Positions 45,690 to 54,490 of a DNA stretch of 64,000 nt are shown piece after piece. How positions within the stretch are numbered: the first letter of the stretch is position 1; each line of letters starts with the position of its first letter. The translations under genes were made by a program, and so were the position numbers. The stretch spans positions 124,001 through 188,000 of the forward strand of contig WEDG01004147.1 of NCBI GenBank assembly GCA_017591395.1, read 5' to 3'. Source of the stretch: Schistocephalus solidus. Its lineage: Eukaryota; Platyhelminthes; Cestoda; Diphyllobothriidea; Diphyllobothriidae. Below the pieces are notes generated by a model. It saw only the letters and a program-made list of their open reading frames with translations, did not search any database and had not been told where the DNA came from.

Positions 45690-47058
45690 TTTGGCAGAGG
45701 TAAATAAGTTGGGATCGGTCAAGCCACCTGGATCGGATGAAAAGTCGTACAAGTCCATAAGAGCGGAGCACGTTATATCCCATCAACTACCAGTCAGTCA
45801 TTCTGATATGCACATGATGGAGAGAATAGTTAAAAAATCAATTTTATCGCTCGATACATTCCGCAGTCAAATCAGCTCAGTTCAACATGGTTTCTATGAA
45901 AAGACATCCTGTTTTACATACCTTCTTACGTCTCTCGAACATTGGTCAGAGGCCATGAATGAAGGATCTAGTAAATTTTCGCTTACTTTGACTTCAGGAA
46001 GGCGTTTGATTGCGTTCCTCACAAGCGTCTCATTCAAAGTTGTCCGATTTAGGAATAACAGGAAATTTTCTGAACTGGATTCAAGATTTCTTAAACGATC
46101 ACAGACAAAAGTTAACTGCGGGTGGTTACTGGTCAGAATGGCCGCCTGTTAAAAGTGGAGTCCCCCCAAGAGTCAGTTCTTAGGCCGTCCCTATTGAGTT
46201 TCATATGTAAATAACCTGGTACGGGAGATGAAATGGATATAGCGCTCTTCGCAGACGATCTTAAACTGTGGAGGGTGATAAAAGACGAAGAAGACTCCCA
46301 GATACTACAAGAAGACATAGAGAAGTTGCATTCATGGAGCAAGAACTGGTGCATGAAGTTCAACGTGAACACGTGTGCTATAATGCGCATGCTATCAGCA
46401 AATATACTCCCCCGGCAGTATCTCTTAGAAAATCAAGCCCTTGAAACCGTAAATATGCAAAAAGACCTTGGAGTATTCATTCAAGAGGACGTAAGCGTCA
46501 CAACGCAGCGATGGCAATTTCAACTAGGGGCGCAATAGGAAGAGCATTTGTTAAGTTGAATGCCGATAGCTTCAGAAGGTTTTACTGAGCATTTGTGCAA
46601 CCGCATCTGGAATATGCGATTCAGGCTTGGCGACCTTGGCTTCGCAAAGATATCAGTGTTCTTGAAGGTATATAACGACGCGCTACATGGGCTACAAAAA
46701 TTTTACGTACGAGCAGCGCTTCATTCCCTTGAATCGCTATCCTATCCACTACAGACGGGACAGGGGTGACCTTAGTGCAACGTTGTTAAAGAGACATGAT
46801 CTGGAAGTCAAGTGGGAAGATCTTTTGAAATGGCACCAAAAAAAACGAATCTCTGAAGACATTATTGTCAAATCAACGCTCCTCCTTTTCTCATCAAGAC
46901 TCATTCGCCAGTGGAATTCGTTACCGGCGTATGCTGTGCATTCCCCCACTGTGAGAGTGTTCAAGAGACGTCTGGATAATCATCTGCTAACGGTCAACCC
47001 GAACTTCCAAGACCCTTACCGAGATAACTATAAGCATATTACTAACATGGTTTAAGTA
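45690..47058 (+). pseudogene. CR1/Jockey-like LINE, 5'-truncated RT remnant
   Basis: Reads MERIVKKSILSLDTF and ISSVQHGFYEKTSCFTYLLT (45820-45940), DIALFADDLKLWRVI with the FADD catalytic pair at ~46248, LHSWSKNWCMKFNVNTCA (~46325), KDLGVFIQEDV (~46460) and, after a frameshift, a C-terminal LIRQWNSLPAYAVHSPTV and VFKRRLDNHLL to 47055. This is the usual CR1/Jockey-type RT order. At least two stops or frameshifts (near 46150 and 46536) break it. It lies in the cyclase intron 45380-49221, opposite to the host gene. A poly(A) or microsatellite tail was not identified. Confidence 0.85.
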
Positions 47059-47059
47059 G

Positions 47060-48085
47060 ATCGTTTGAGTTACATTAACTTTGAATAGGGCGAAAATTTC
47101 ATGGCGTGAATGCTGTTATCTCGCAAATGCCGCATTTTTATGCACTCTGCATAATAAACAACCTTAAAAAATTTACAACTTAAATACTTTTCATGCATAC
47201 CCGTATCCTTTCAACAGATTTTTGAAGAGCTTCTGTCATTTACTCTACATATACTGACTGATAGTGAGTGATATATGGAGGAATACGAATAGTTTTCATA
47301 CGCATATTAACCGGAAGAGCAGGAACAAAACGCGAAAAGCAGTGATCCTTGTGTTTGAATTGCTGAACGTTCAGCAAAAAAACATGGACGTAGGTTGGGT
47401 GAGCTGATCGTGGCACTCATCGTTTTCTGCATGTGTGCGAAATCACTGAAAATCTTAAACCACAGCTTAGAACTGTATCGTGGCAGTTAAATACAAGGAA
47501 AACAGAAAGTTCACTGTCAAAGGGCATAAATCTCACATTTCGAAATAAAACGAATACGAACGACGAAAAGTATGCAGTATTACCACTAACGGTGAGGGAA
47601 TGAGCGTAAAGGTCATGGGATTTTGGTTGAAGAACAGATCGCTTTCGCAAACGACGCGGACAACCCCCATCCTAGAGGGGACGCAAATGAGACAGGTGTA
47701 CACGGATTTGACAAAAGAGATGATTTTGGCAGCAGGGACCTCACTCTTCGCACAACAACTAAACCCCAAATACAGAAATGTGTCAAGTCGAAGAGAGATG
47801 GCCGCGAGTGTAGTGCCGAAAAAGCTAATCACAACTGCACGTACCGTGTGCGTGCAAAACTCTAAATTCACCCAGCTAACATGAGCAATAATCTCATAAG
47901 TGACGTTAGGGGGGGGAGACATCATAGTCTGGTTGTCGGCTCAAAGGAGAACATAGTTTGAAATAGATCAAGGGATCTCCAGACACAGAGGCGGTCCTGG
48001 GTCTCGATAAGCGGTCTTGTGATTAGAGAATGAGCTATTAGAGGGAAGAAGGTCAATGTAGTAGTAGTTGATGGTCATCTTAGAG
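47060..48085. other. Intron sequence, no gene seen
   Basis: Part of the cyclase intron between exons G and H. Overlapping open frames of 77-130 codons on both strands (47417-47925) show no recognised domain. Confidence 0.4.
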
Positions 48086-48097
48086 GTATATATACAC

Positions 48098-48156
48098 CAG
48101 TAAATTGGCTGAATGAAGGTAAATAAGCCCGAAACAGTTTCTGTATTAAGTTACCC
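48098..48156 (+). ncRNA. Hammerhead ribozyme 1 of a tandem pair
   Basis: Stem I: the 5' strand just before the core (AGTAAATTGG) pairs outward with TTAAGTTAC after the cleavage site, 8 pairs with one mismatch. The core is CTGAATGA (48109-48116), which is CTGATGA with one inserted A. Stem II is GGT/GCC with loop AAATAA. GAAA is at 48131-48134. Stem III is ACAG/CTGT around TTT, and the predicted cleavage is after A48145. Each helix is present; the extra core base may lower or abolish activity. Confidence 0.55.
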
Positions 48157-48502
48157 CAAACTCTGTCGTCCCCCTCTGCTTGGCCGACTTCGGCCTGGTT
48201 AGGTGGTTGCCTGTTCATTCCCCCGCCACCCAAACGAGGCTTGATCGCTTCAGGAAGTCAATTTGATCGGAGTGGAATCATTCCTGAGTGCATAAACACC
48301 CGATCTGTAGAGATAGATGATTGCAGGCAGCGAGGCACTGAGGAACTTCGGTTAGATGAAGTGCTTATGATCAATCTGGTAAACCACTGTGGTGGACCAT
48401 CTGCACCATCTGTGTGTGCGCACGTTTGTGTTTCCAGTCCCAGTTTTTGGTCAGGTTTATACTTAGCTGACTGATGGCAAATAAGCCCGAAACAGTTCCG
48501 TA
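48146..48502 (+). mobile_element. Candidate 357-nt hammerhead-bounded unit (retrozyme/SINE-like)
   Basis: The two hammerhead motifs at 48098-48156 and 48451-48511 share AAATAAGCCCGAAACAGTT, then AAGTTACC and AAACTCTGTC, in the same orientation. Cleavage at both would release 48146-48502. No ORF of note lies inside. Known: retrozymes and schistosome Sm-alpha-type elements are hammerhead-bounded, non-coding, and can yield circular RNAs. Inferred: this is one monomer of such a family, sitting antisense in a guanylate cyclase intron. Confidence 0.5.
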
Positions 48503-48511
48503 TCAAGTTAC
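48451..48511 (+). ncRNA. Hammerhead ribozyme 2 of a tandem pair
   Basis: The core reads CTGACTGA (48467-48474), again CTGATGA with one inserted base at the same place as in motif 1. Stem II GGC/GCC with loop AAATAA is perfect. GAAA is at 48489-48492. Stem III is weak (ACAG/CGT). Predicted cleavage is after A48502. Stem I ACTTAG/TCAAGT has four Watson-Crick pairs and one G-U. The sequence then runs into a TA microsatellite at 48536. Confidence 0.5.
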
Positions 48512-48529
48512 CCCCAAACTCTGTCATCC

Positions 48530-48535
<6 letters not shown>

Positions 48536-48569
<34 letters not shown>
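48536..48569. repeat. (TA)n microsatellite
   Basis: Seventeen TA units directly downstream of hammerhead 2 and upstream of a short repeat also found at 56333-56420. Confidence 0.95.
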
Positions 48570-48572
<3 letters not shown>

Positions 48573-48710
48573 GATCAGAGATAGTATGCATTCCGAGATG
48601 ATATAATGAAAAGAGGAGAGGTTCTTCGGAAAATGCGAGTTGTACTCGTGAATTTTCGAGCTGGTCACACCAACCCGTCGTCAGACGAAATAAATAATAT
48701 ATATATATAT
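48570..48710 (-). repeat. Short repeat between TA arrays, shared with 56.3 kb
   Basis: Contains ATGCATTCCGAGATGATATA, ATGAAAAGAGG, TTCTTCGGAAAAT and GAGTTGTACTCGTG. The copy at 56333-56420 also follows a TA array and keeps GTGCATTCCAAGAT, TCGTCGGAAAAT and GAGTTGTACT. It ends in a second TA array (48697-48710). Both ends in TA arrays suggest insertion at, or generation of, TA runs. Confidence 0.6.
48625..48690 (-). ncRNA. Hammerhead-like fold in the TA-flanked repeat
   Basis: On the - strand: CTGACGA (48684-48678), one C, an 8-bp stem II GGGTTGGT/ACCAGCTC with loop GTG, then GAAAAT. A long stem III has inner hairpin CGAG/CTCG, and CGAA after the cleavage site can pair with TTCG before the core. 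All three helices exist. One extra base after the core and a mismatch at the base of stem I make it less certain than the others. Confidence 0.35.
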
Positions 48711-48830
48711 AACGAACGTTCGTTTATCGCCGGTAGGTAACTGGCGGGCGGACAAATGGGATCGAGTGAGATCCTTACCACATTAGTGAGTGTTACGCAC
48801 TTGTTTGGCTTGTTTATGTACCTCACTGCA

Positions 48831-48893
48831 CAAGGCATATGATGTACTGATGATCGGTAATGACCGTGAAACAGCTGTCTGCGTCTTGCCTGT
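48831..48893 (+). ncRNA. Hammerhead ribozyme with intact core
   Basis: Stem I: GATGTA (48841-48846) pairs with TGCGTC (48880-48885), with two G-U pairs. Beyond an internal loop GGCA pairs with TGCC. The core is CTGATGA (48847-48853), exact. Stem II is CGGT/ACCG with loop AATG and a U-U closing pair. GAAA is at 48868-48871. The palindromic stem III is ACAGCTGT, and cleavage is after C48879 (GUC). A palindromic stem III is typical of minimal hammerheads in PLEs and retrozymes that act as dimers. It lies between two TA arrays. Confidence 0.7.
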
Positions 48894-48917
48894 TGCACTC
48901 TTAGCAACATATTTGTG

Positions 48918-48918
<1 letters not shown>

Positions 48919-48999
<81 letters not shown>
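48919..48999. repeat. (TA)n microsatellite, 81 bp
   Basis: About 40 TA units with a single C at 48955. It directly follows the intact-core hammerhead segment. Confidence 0.95.
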
Positions 49000-49002
<3 letters not shown>

Positions 49003-49221
49003 TCATTCTCGAATCCACAATATAACATCAATTGTGCACATAGATGAACCGACTGGGTTACACGTGGGTGAGTAGGATTTATAATGCAAAAATTGTGATG
49101 TTTCAGAAACCTCCACTGAAAAGCAATCCCTCTGAACTGCTGGGGCAAGTTAACTACGCATTACATAGAAAATAAGTCCATATGACCAAGCAGCAGATGG
49201 TAAACTGGTACCTGGGCTTAC

Positions 49222-49345
49222 CTGCATGGGAGTTGACTCGGCGGACAGCGAAGTGAAGCCCACAATATCACTGAAATAGATGGTCACTAATTCGAAGCTC
49301 TCCGCAGTCACTGCCTCCTTTTTTATAAGCTGACTTGCCACAGAC
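49222..49345 (-). CDS. Receptor guanylate cyclase, catalytic-domain exon (G)
   Basis: Acceptor TTTCAG, one leading base, 41 codons, donor GTAAGC. It reads [32 protein letters not shown] and LSAESTPMQ. The Asp of FSDIVGFT is the first metal ligand of class III cyclases, and AESTPMQV is typical of receptor guanylate cyclases. The leading G completes an Arg codon with the AG from exon F. Confidence 0.95.
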
Positions 49346-49399
49346 CTGAAACCATGATAATCAAATATGGTTAAAGGCAGTTTTGACAAAGTTTTCGGC

Positions 49400-49505
49400 A
49401 AGACACGGGAATGAGAAACCCGCCTCGCTAACTTTCCGAGAGATAAGAATAACGATTAAGGCAGGTTAGGGTTACGGTGCAGGTTGTTTTAGATTTGTGC
49501 AAGGG

Positions 49506-49537
<32 letters not shown>

Positions 49538-49580
49538 GGGGAATAGAGACCCTTCCAGGAATTCAACGTAATCGTACGTC
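49400..49580. mobile_element. Telomere-like-core element (copy 6) with (TTG)n
   Basis: Left end AAGACACGGGAATGAGAAAC resembles the window start. Then come TTAAGGCAGGTTAGGGTTACG and a (TTG)n tract at 49505-49538. It closes with GACCCTTCCAGGAATTCAACG. It lies in the F-G intron of the cyclase gene. Confidence 0.5.
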
Positions 49581-50149
49581 AATTTCTGAGGGGGGGGGGG
49601 GCTATCCCGTATCCTGCCAATTGTTTCAGATTGAGTACGGTTAAAAACAGCGAATAAAAACCAGCCCCGGTCCTTGCTTGAATTTTAAATCTTCGATTGT
49701 GTCTGGTCTCATTTACTGTCCATATTAACAAACTCTCAGAAAAAGCATGCTTTAGGGACACAAATGAAACAAATGGATGGACTCTGTAAGAATATGAGGC
49801 TGCATTAAATGGTATCGTAAACAACGTCCCGAAAACTCTTCGTGATTCAAATCATCATACGATTTAAAACGGGAGATTGTTGAGCCAGACATACGTCCTA
49901 GTGCACCTAAGCAGCTGAGGAAGCGCGACCGTCGCAACAAAAATTTTGAAGCCCCTCATTTAGGCACAATGATATAATCGGAGAGAGAGAGAGAGAGACG
50001 TAGATAACGGCAAATGGGCGATCAATGCATGAAGTACTTTGCGGTTGTAGTTGGCTCACCAGCACATGATTATCTCAATTAGCAGCTATCGCAAACATCC
50101 CCAATGGTCATACATAGTAGCCTACTTTGGAGCACCCATCGAAGGTATT

Positions 50150-50745
50150 TAAATTCGACAACCTTGTCTTCCGATTTGTCGTAGCTCTCGCCAACGCATC
50201 TATAGTGCGCCCTTACGCATCAGCGTTTGTAGATGACGAGATGGTCACTGTTGTGTCGCATTTTCGTCCTTCTTGGACATTTTGTTTTGAAGCTACCGCA
50301 GCCAACCTGCTGGTCAAGGAAATCAAGGCCATGCCAGCTGACGGTTTGCTTCCTTCACAGTCATGTGGTTCATGTTCGGAAAGACGGCGTTTAGCGGTTC
50401 CTTGAAAGTCGGCACCTGATCCCATTCGGTAACGATGTGGGTATCATTAACATACCAGTTCATCAAAATCGGTCTATGGTGATGAATTCCAGTAACTTCA
50501 ACCGTAGCAGGGCTGTATCAGTTATGAATATAGAAAACGGTTAACTCATTTGACCATCAACCGGTTCATGCATTGACCCGTCGAACTTTGCGTGTGATTC
50601 GAAATAAAACACCAATATTTGGAGGACTGGTGTATATTTGTAGCGATGCTCCGTTGCATGGCATTTGCCAGAGTAATTCGATGGTCTCGACTTAAAAATC
50701 ATGGGACTAAAAGTGTAGAGAGATGAGACATTGGAAGATACCGTG
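50150..50745 (-). pseudogene. PLE RT fragment, - strand (inverted partner of 53.9 kb)
   Basis: The - strand gives VSSNVSSLYTFSPMIFKSRP (~50740), VLQILVFYFESHAKFDG, and lower down the shifted YVDD/thumb region near 50450-50200. Nucleotide blocks ATTTAAATTCGA, GCGCTTGTAGATGACGAGAT-like and TGATCCCATTCGGT match the + strand element at 53880-54490 in reverse. Frameshifted and truncated; it sits in the F-G intron. Confidence 0.65.
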
Positions 50746-51403
50746 ATCTTGTATAGCAGGATATTTACTCCTTTAAGTTTTTCTAACATGTTGGTTATCG
50801 AACTGGCTATGTCGTCTGAATCACTGGTCCGAAATTTAAGACACCAAAAAGCCTACTTTGTTAGTCCATAAGTTGAAGTTCCTTTGGGCTATATATCAGT
50901 GTTCTCCTCCTGCACCTTGGAAAAGCCATAAAATTGGATGATTCTTTCTTGGGCTTTCACAGCATTACATTGCGTAAGACTTCTCAGCTAACAAAATGTT
51001 GCATTGATATCACGAGTCAAGAATTTTACGAGGTGAGTTTCGTATGGGACTGCAGTATGTCTCGAGTGAGGTAAGGCAGTGAGGAACTCACCTTGTCCGC
51101 GGGCACGATAACGCTGTCTTCGTCGGCAGACAGCATCAGTATGCGTCGCCACCTAATAAATTGGCCTTACTAAGGCAGTGGGTGAGACAACCAAAATGGC
51201 CCAACGATCTCGAAGCTCCACAAAAAGTCGCTAATGCCGCGAATTTTGACAAGCTGGACAAGCATTATTAGACCGCGGAATCAGACCAGAATATCCGATT
51301 TAGCCAAACGGATAGAAATATTTCACATCCGACGATATGACCTGAGTTTCTATGAATAAACAGACTGCCAACGATCAATGGTTAAAAGACCTTAGAAACT
51401 TGC

Positions 51404-51553
51404 CTCGGAAGCATGGAGTAGAGTAGGTCTTCAGCCTTGCCTTTCTCTTCAAGGTACTGAGCTGTCCGTTCTTTCACAAGATCTTCCAAGTTGTTGGCAT
51501 AATATTCCATTCGACCCAAGACATTGTCAAGCAAATTCCCTGTATCACCGGCC
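51404..51553 (-). CDS. Receptor guanylate cyclase, dimerisation/linker exon (F)
   Basis: Acceptor TTTCTCAG, one leading base, 49 codons, two trailing bases. It reads [40 protein letters not shown] and EDLLYSMLP. This is the signalling or dimerisation helix that links the kinase-homology and cyclase domains in receptor guanylate cyclases. The donor is GCAAGT, not GT: frame continuity with exon G requires cutting after CCGAG, which makes this a GC-AG intron. Confidence 0.93.
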
Positions 51554-51649
51554 CTGAGAAATCAAGTATTGACGTCAGTGTGTGGTGTAAAAATACAGTC
51601 GATTTACTCTGAGGGATTGCAACTCTGGGTCGTTGAGAGTACAGGATAG

Positions 51650-51978
51650 GGATGTTAATAAAAAAAAAACCGGTAAGGAGGATATATATGCCCCCCCAAA
51701 CAGGAAACGCCCGCAATATACAAACCTTTGAGCCCAATTACAGGGAAAAAAGGATTAGATTGATGATTAGGGTTACGGCCAAGTTTAGTTGGGTTTTAGC
51801 GTTGGCGGGAAGGTAACTTAGGGTTATAGTTAGGGTTTAGGATTAAGACTAGGCCTATGATTTAGGTTTATATTGGGGCCAGTTAGGGTTACGACACGAG
51901 AATATTTACCCTTCATAGAATCAGACGCAGAGGCACCTTTTTAAGTGGATGAGAGTTCATATTCCCGTGTCCTGTTTA
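51650..51978. mobile_element. Telomere-like-core element (copy 7)
   Basis: Core has ATTAGGGTTACGG, CTTAGGGTTATAGTTAGGG and CAGTTAGGGTTACG. The right part has ACGAGAATATTTACCCTTCA and ends ATTCCCGTGTCCTGTTT, close to the right end of the copy at 1-343. It lies in the E-F intron of the cyclase gene. Confidence 0.55.
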
Positions 51979-52793
51979 TGAGACCATATAAGTAATCCTT
52001 ACCAAAAACCTAGCAATATGAAACTACCACTCGCGCCAGCTCTATTCCGCGAGCCCGTAAATAACATACATACAAGGTGACCGTCGGCCACGAACATCCT
52101 CATAGGGTGAGGACATTCGTGACACGCGCGTTAATTTGTCTATAGTAAAGCAGACTTTCGATGCAGTTATCTCACTTTCCCTTGCGGCGCCCAGCAGACT
52201 GACCACAGCAAGGCAGATACATTGAAGTCTGACCTCCCAGTAGTGAGCATGGTCGAGTTAGACTGCATCAGCTGGCAACCTTCCGAAACACGACTGATGT
52301 GGAGCGTCACGACAGTTGCAAAGCCCGGCTAATTGGTTATGGCAAGGAAATTGTGCACTGGTTCAAAGTTGGAATAACCTCACTAAAAGGCATCCTAGGT
52401 ACTGCTTAAAGGGTGTATACGGAAGGACCCAGCTACAAAAACCGGAGATTATTTCCTCGAACCAAAATCCACGCCTAGCCGGGGAGAACCTAGTATTGTC
52501 CTAGGAGTCATCAATTTTAAAGTCTAAAGGTTTTCAAAGGCAAAAAATGGCTCCATTGTATCTACTGTGCAATATCAGTCTCGGTGCAATTTAAACACCA
52601 ACGCAATGATCATATTTTGGTCGGTAGCGGTGGAGCCCTTTAAAGTTTGGGCGAATAATGAAATAAAGAATTAAAGTTAGTAGAGCTGTCGGTTTTAAGG
52701 TTTCTGCGTAGGCTTCATAAAGGAGAGCAAACAGTACAACGTTAAGATGAAAATTATGGTAAAATAAGCCGTAGATTCGCTCAGGGAACTTAC

Positions 52794-52969
52794 TTATTCA
52801 GCTTGCGCATTGAAACCTTGATTGTGGTGAATTCTGGTCTGGCGTCCGGATTTTCGTCCCATGCCTCGGAAATCAACTTCAACAGTTCAGGGCTGCAACC
52901 GTCTTCATTCTCGAGGGTTGGTCTGTAGGGCACTGGATTGTTGCAGGACTTCACACGGTCAATGATGGC
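52794..52969 (-). CDS. Receptor guanylate cyclase, kinase-homology C-lobe exon (E)
   Basis: Acceptor CTGCTCTAG, 58 codons plus two bases, donor GTAAGT. It reads AIIDRVKSCNNPVPYRPTLE, then LLKLISEAWDENPDARPEFT and KVSMRKLNK (last codon split). The W-x-E-N-P-x-x-R-P-x-F motif is the end of the protein-kinase-like fold in receptor guanylate cyclases. Both phases fit exons D and F. Confidence 0.95.
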
Positions 52970-53879
52970 CTAGAGCAGGCATTTAAAAGACGTGAATGTG
53001 CAATCAGTAAAATCAAAACATCACATTATCCAGCGCTATAATCAGGCCTGTTAGCACCGCAGTTGGGAACGGGATTATAACGCGAACTTTATATTAGAAA
53101 TCTTCATTGCTCATTTAGTGTGAAGGGTACAAAAGAGATAGTAAAATGCGGCCGGAGGAAAACAACTGCTTTGTAGTGGTATCACCTTAAGGAGAAGGAA
53201 AAATGCTCTTGAATGAATATATTTTTAATGACTAAAAGTAGTCTCTGAGAGTCAAATTGGGTTCAGACTTCAAGCCACAATTTATTGTAAACCAAGATCT
53301 TCTTCAAAAGAAGCACAGACCTTGCTGTCAACTGCAACGTTTAAACTTAGCCAAACGTTTGCATAGAACGAAAGAGTGGACAAATTATCCTGCACAGCAA
53401 AACAATTAGGTAGGATATTAATAAATATTTGGTGAAAACACAATTCACTAAAATAAAATTACTGAATCACATAAAAAAATGTCATAGGAGCTTTCTGTCC
53501 AGTATCACTGACGCTCATTATTTTGCTTCCATGCATAAATTTGACCTTGACAGTTTTTAGGAATATTCGTGCCGCTAAAAAGCAACGTAAGATTCTAAAA
53601 TTCAGATTCATAGGTAAGAGGCCGGAATACACAGAGCGACTCACAAACATAAGGATATTGAGTGAACAATCGTCGCCAAATACTCAGAGAAACTAGTTAT
53701 CATTTCACCTTATATCTAGTAGAATTAGCAGCCAATTACAACTCGCAAAGGCGCTCCAACTTACGAACTAGCAAAGCGGCCGTCTTGCGTTTCCAACGCT
53801 CCAACTGATGATTTAGATACCGTGATTATTTGGACAACCAATTGCTTGGAGAAACGTTAAGGATAAGCTTACTATTACA

Positions 53880-54490
53880 AAAGATCATGGTGTCTTCTGA
53901 TGTAATATCCCTCTACACTTCTAGTCCCAGGATCTATTAGTCGAAGCCATCGAATTACTCTGGCAAAGAAAATTTCAAGCAAAGGAGAATCACTACGGAT
54001 AAACTAATAATCCTCCAAAGCTTGAGGTTCTGTTTCAAAACTCACGTCAAGTTAGATGGTGAAAATCACACCAATGAGTTAACTGTTGTCTATATTCATA
54101 GCTGATACAGTCTTGCTAAAGTTGAAGTTACTGGCATTCATCACCACATTGTAGAACCGGTATGTGGATCATACCTTCGTCGTCACCGAATGGGATCAGG
54201 CGCTGACGTTCAGGGAACATTTCAATGCCACCTTTCAGAACATGAAACTCACGACTGAGGAGGAAGCAAACGGTCAGTTGGGCTTCCCCTGGTGTCCGCA
54301 GTAGGTTCAAAACAACATGTTCAGGAAGGACGGAAATGCGACGCAAGCATATACCCACAACAGCCACCATCTCGTCATCTACAAGCGCTACTTTGTAAGG
54401 ACGCATGAGGAGGGGTGCGTCGAGAATAACTGCAGCAAATCATAGGACAAGGTTTTCGAATTTAAATACCTATGACGGAGGCTCAAATTG
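53880..54490 (+). pseudogene. PLE RT fragment, + strand
   Basis: Reads MVSSDVISLYTSSP (53887), LRFCFKTHVKLDGENH (~54027), RYVDHTFVVTEWDQALTFRE (~54158; YVDD has become YVDH), TTEEEANGQLGFP and, after a stop, MFRKDGNATQAYTHNSHHL, KRYFVRTHEEGCVE. These are the F-D-V-x-S-L-Y-T, YVDD and thumb motifs of PLE reverse transcriptase. It is dead (catalytic Asp lost, stops) and lies in the D-E intron, inverted relative to the fragment at 50.15-50.75 kb. Confidence 0.75.

Noticed and set aside
47417..47925. Overlapping open frames of 77-130 codons on both strands
   Set aside because: No recognisable domain and no splice support; they look like chance frames in intron DNA.
48665..49148. Frames reading alternating Ile and Tyr
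   Set aside because: Artefacts of TA arrays.
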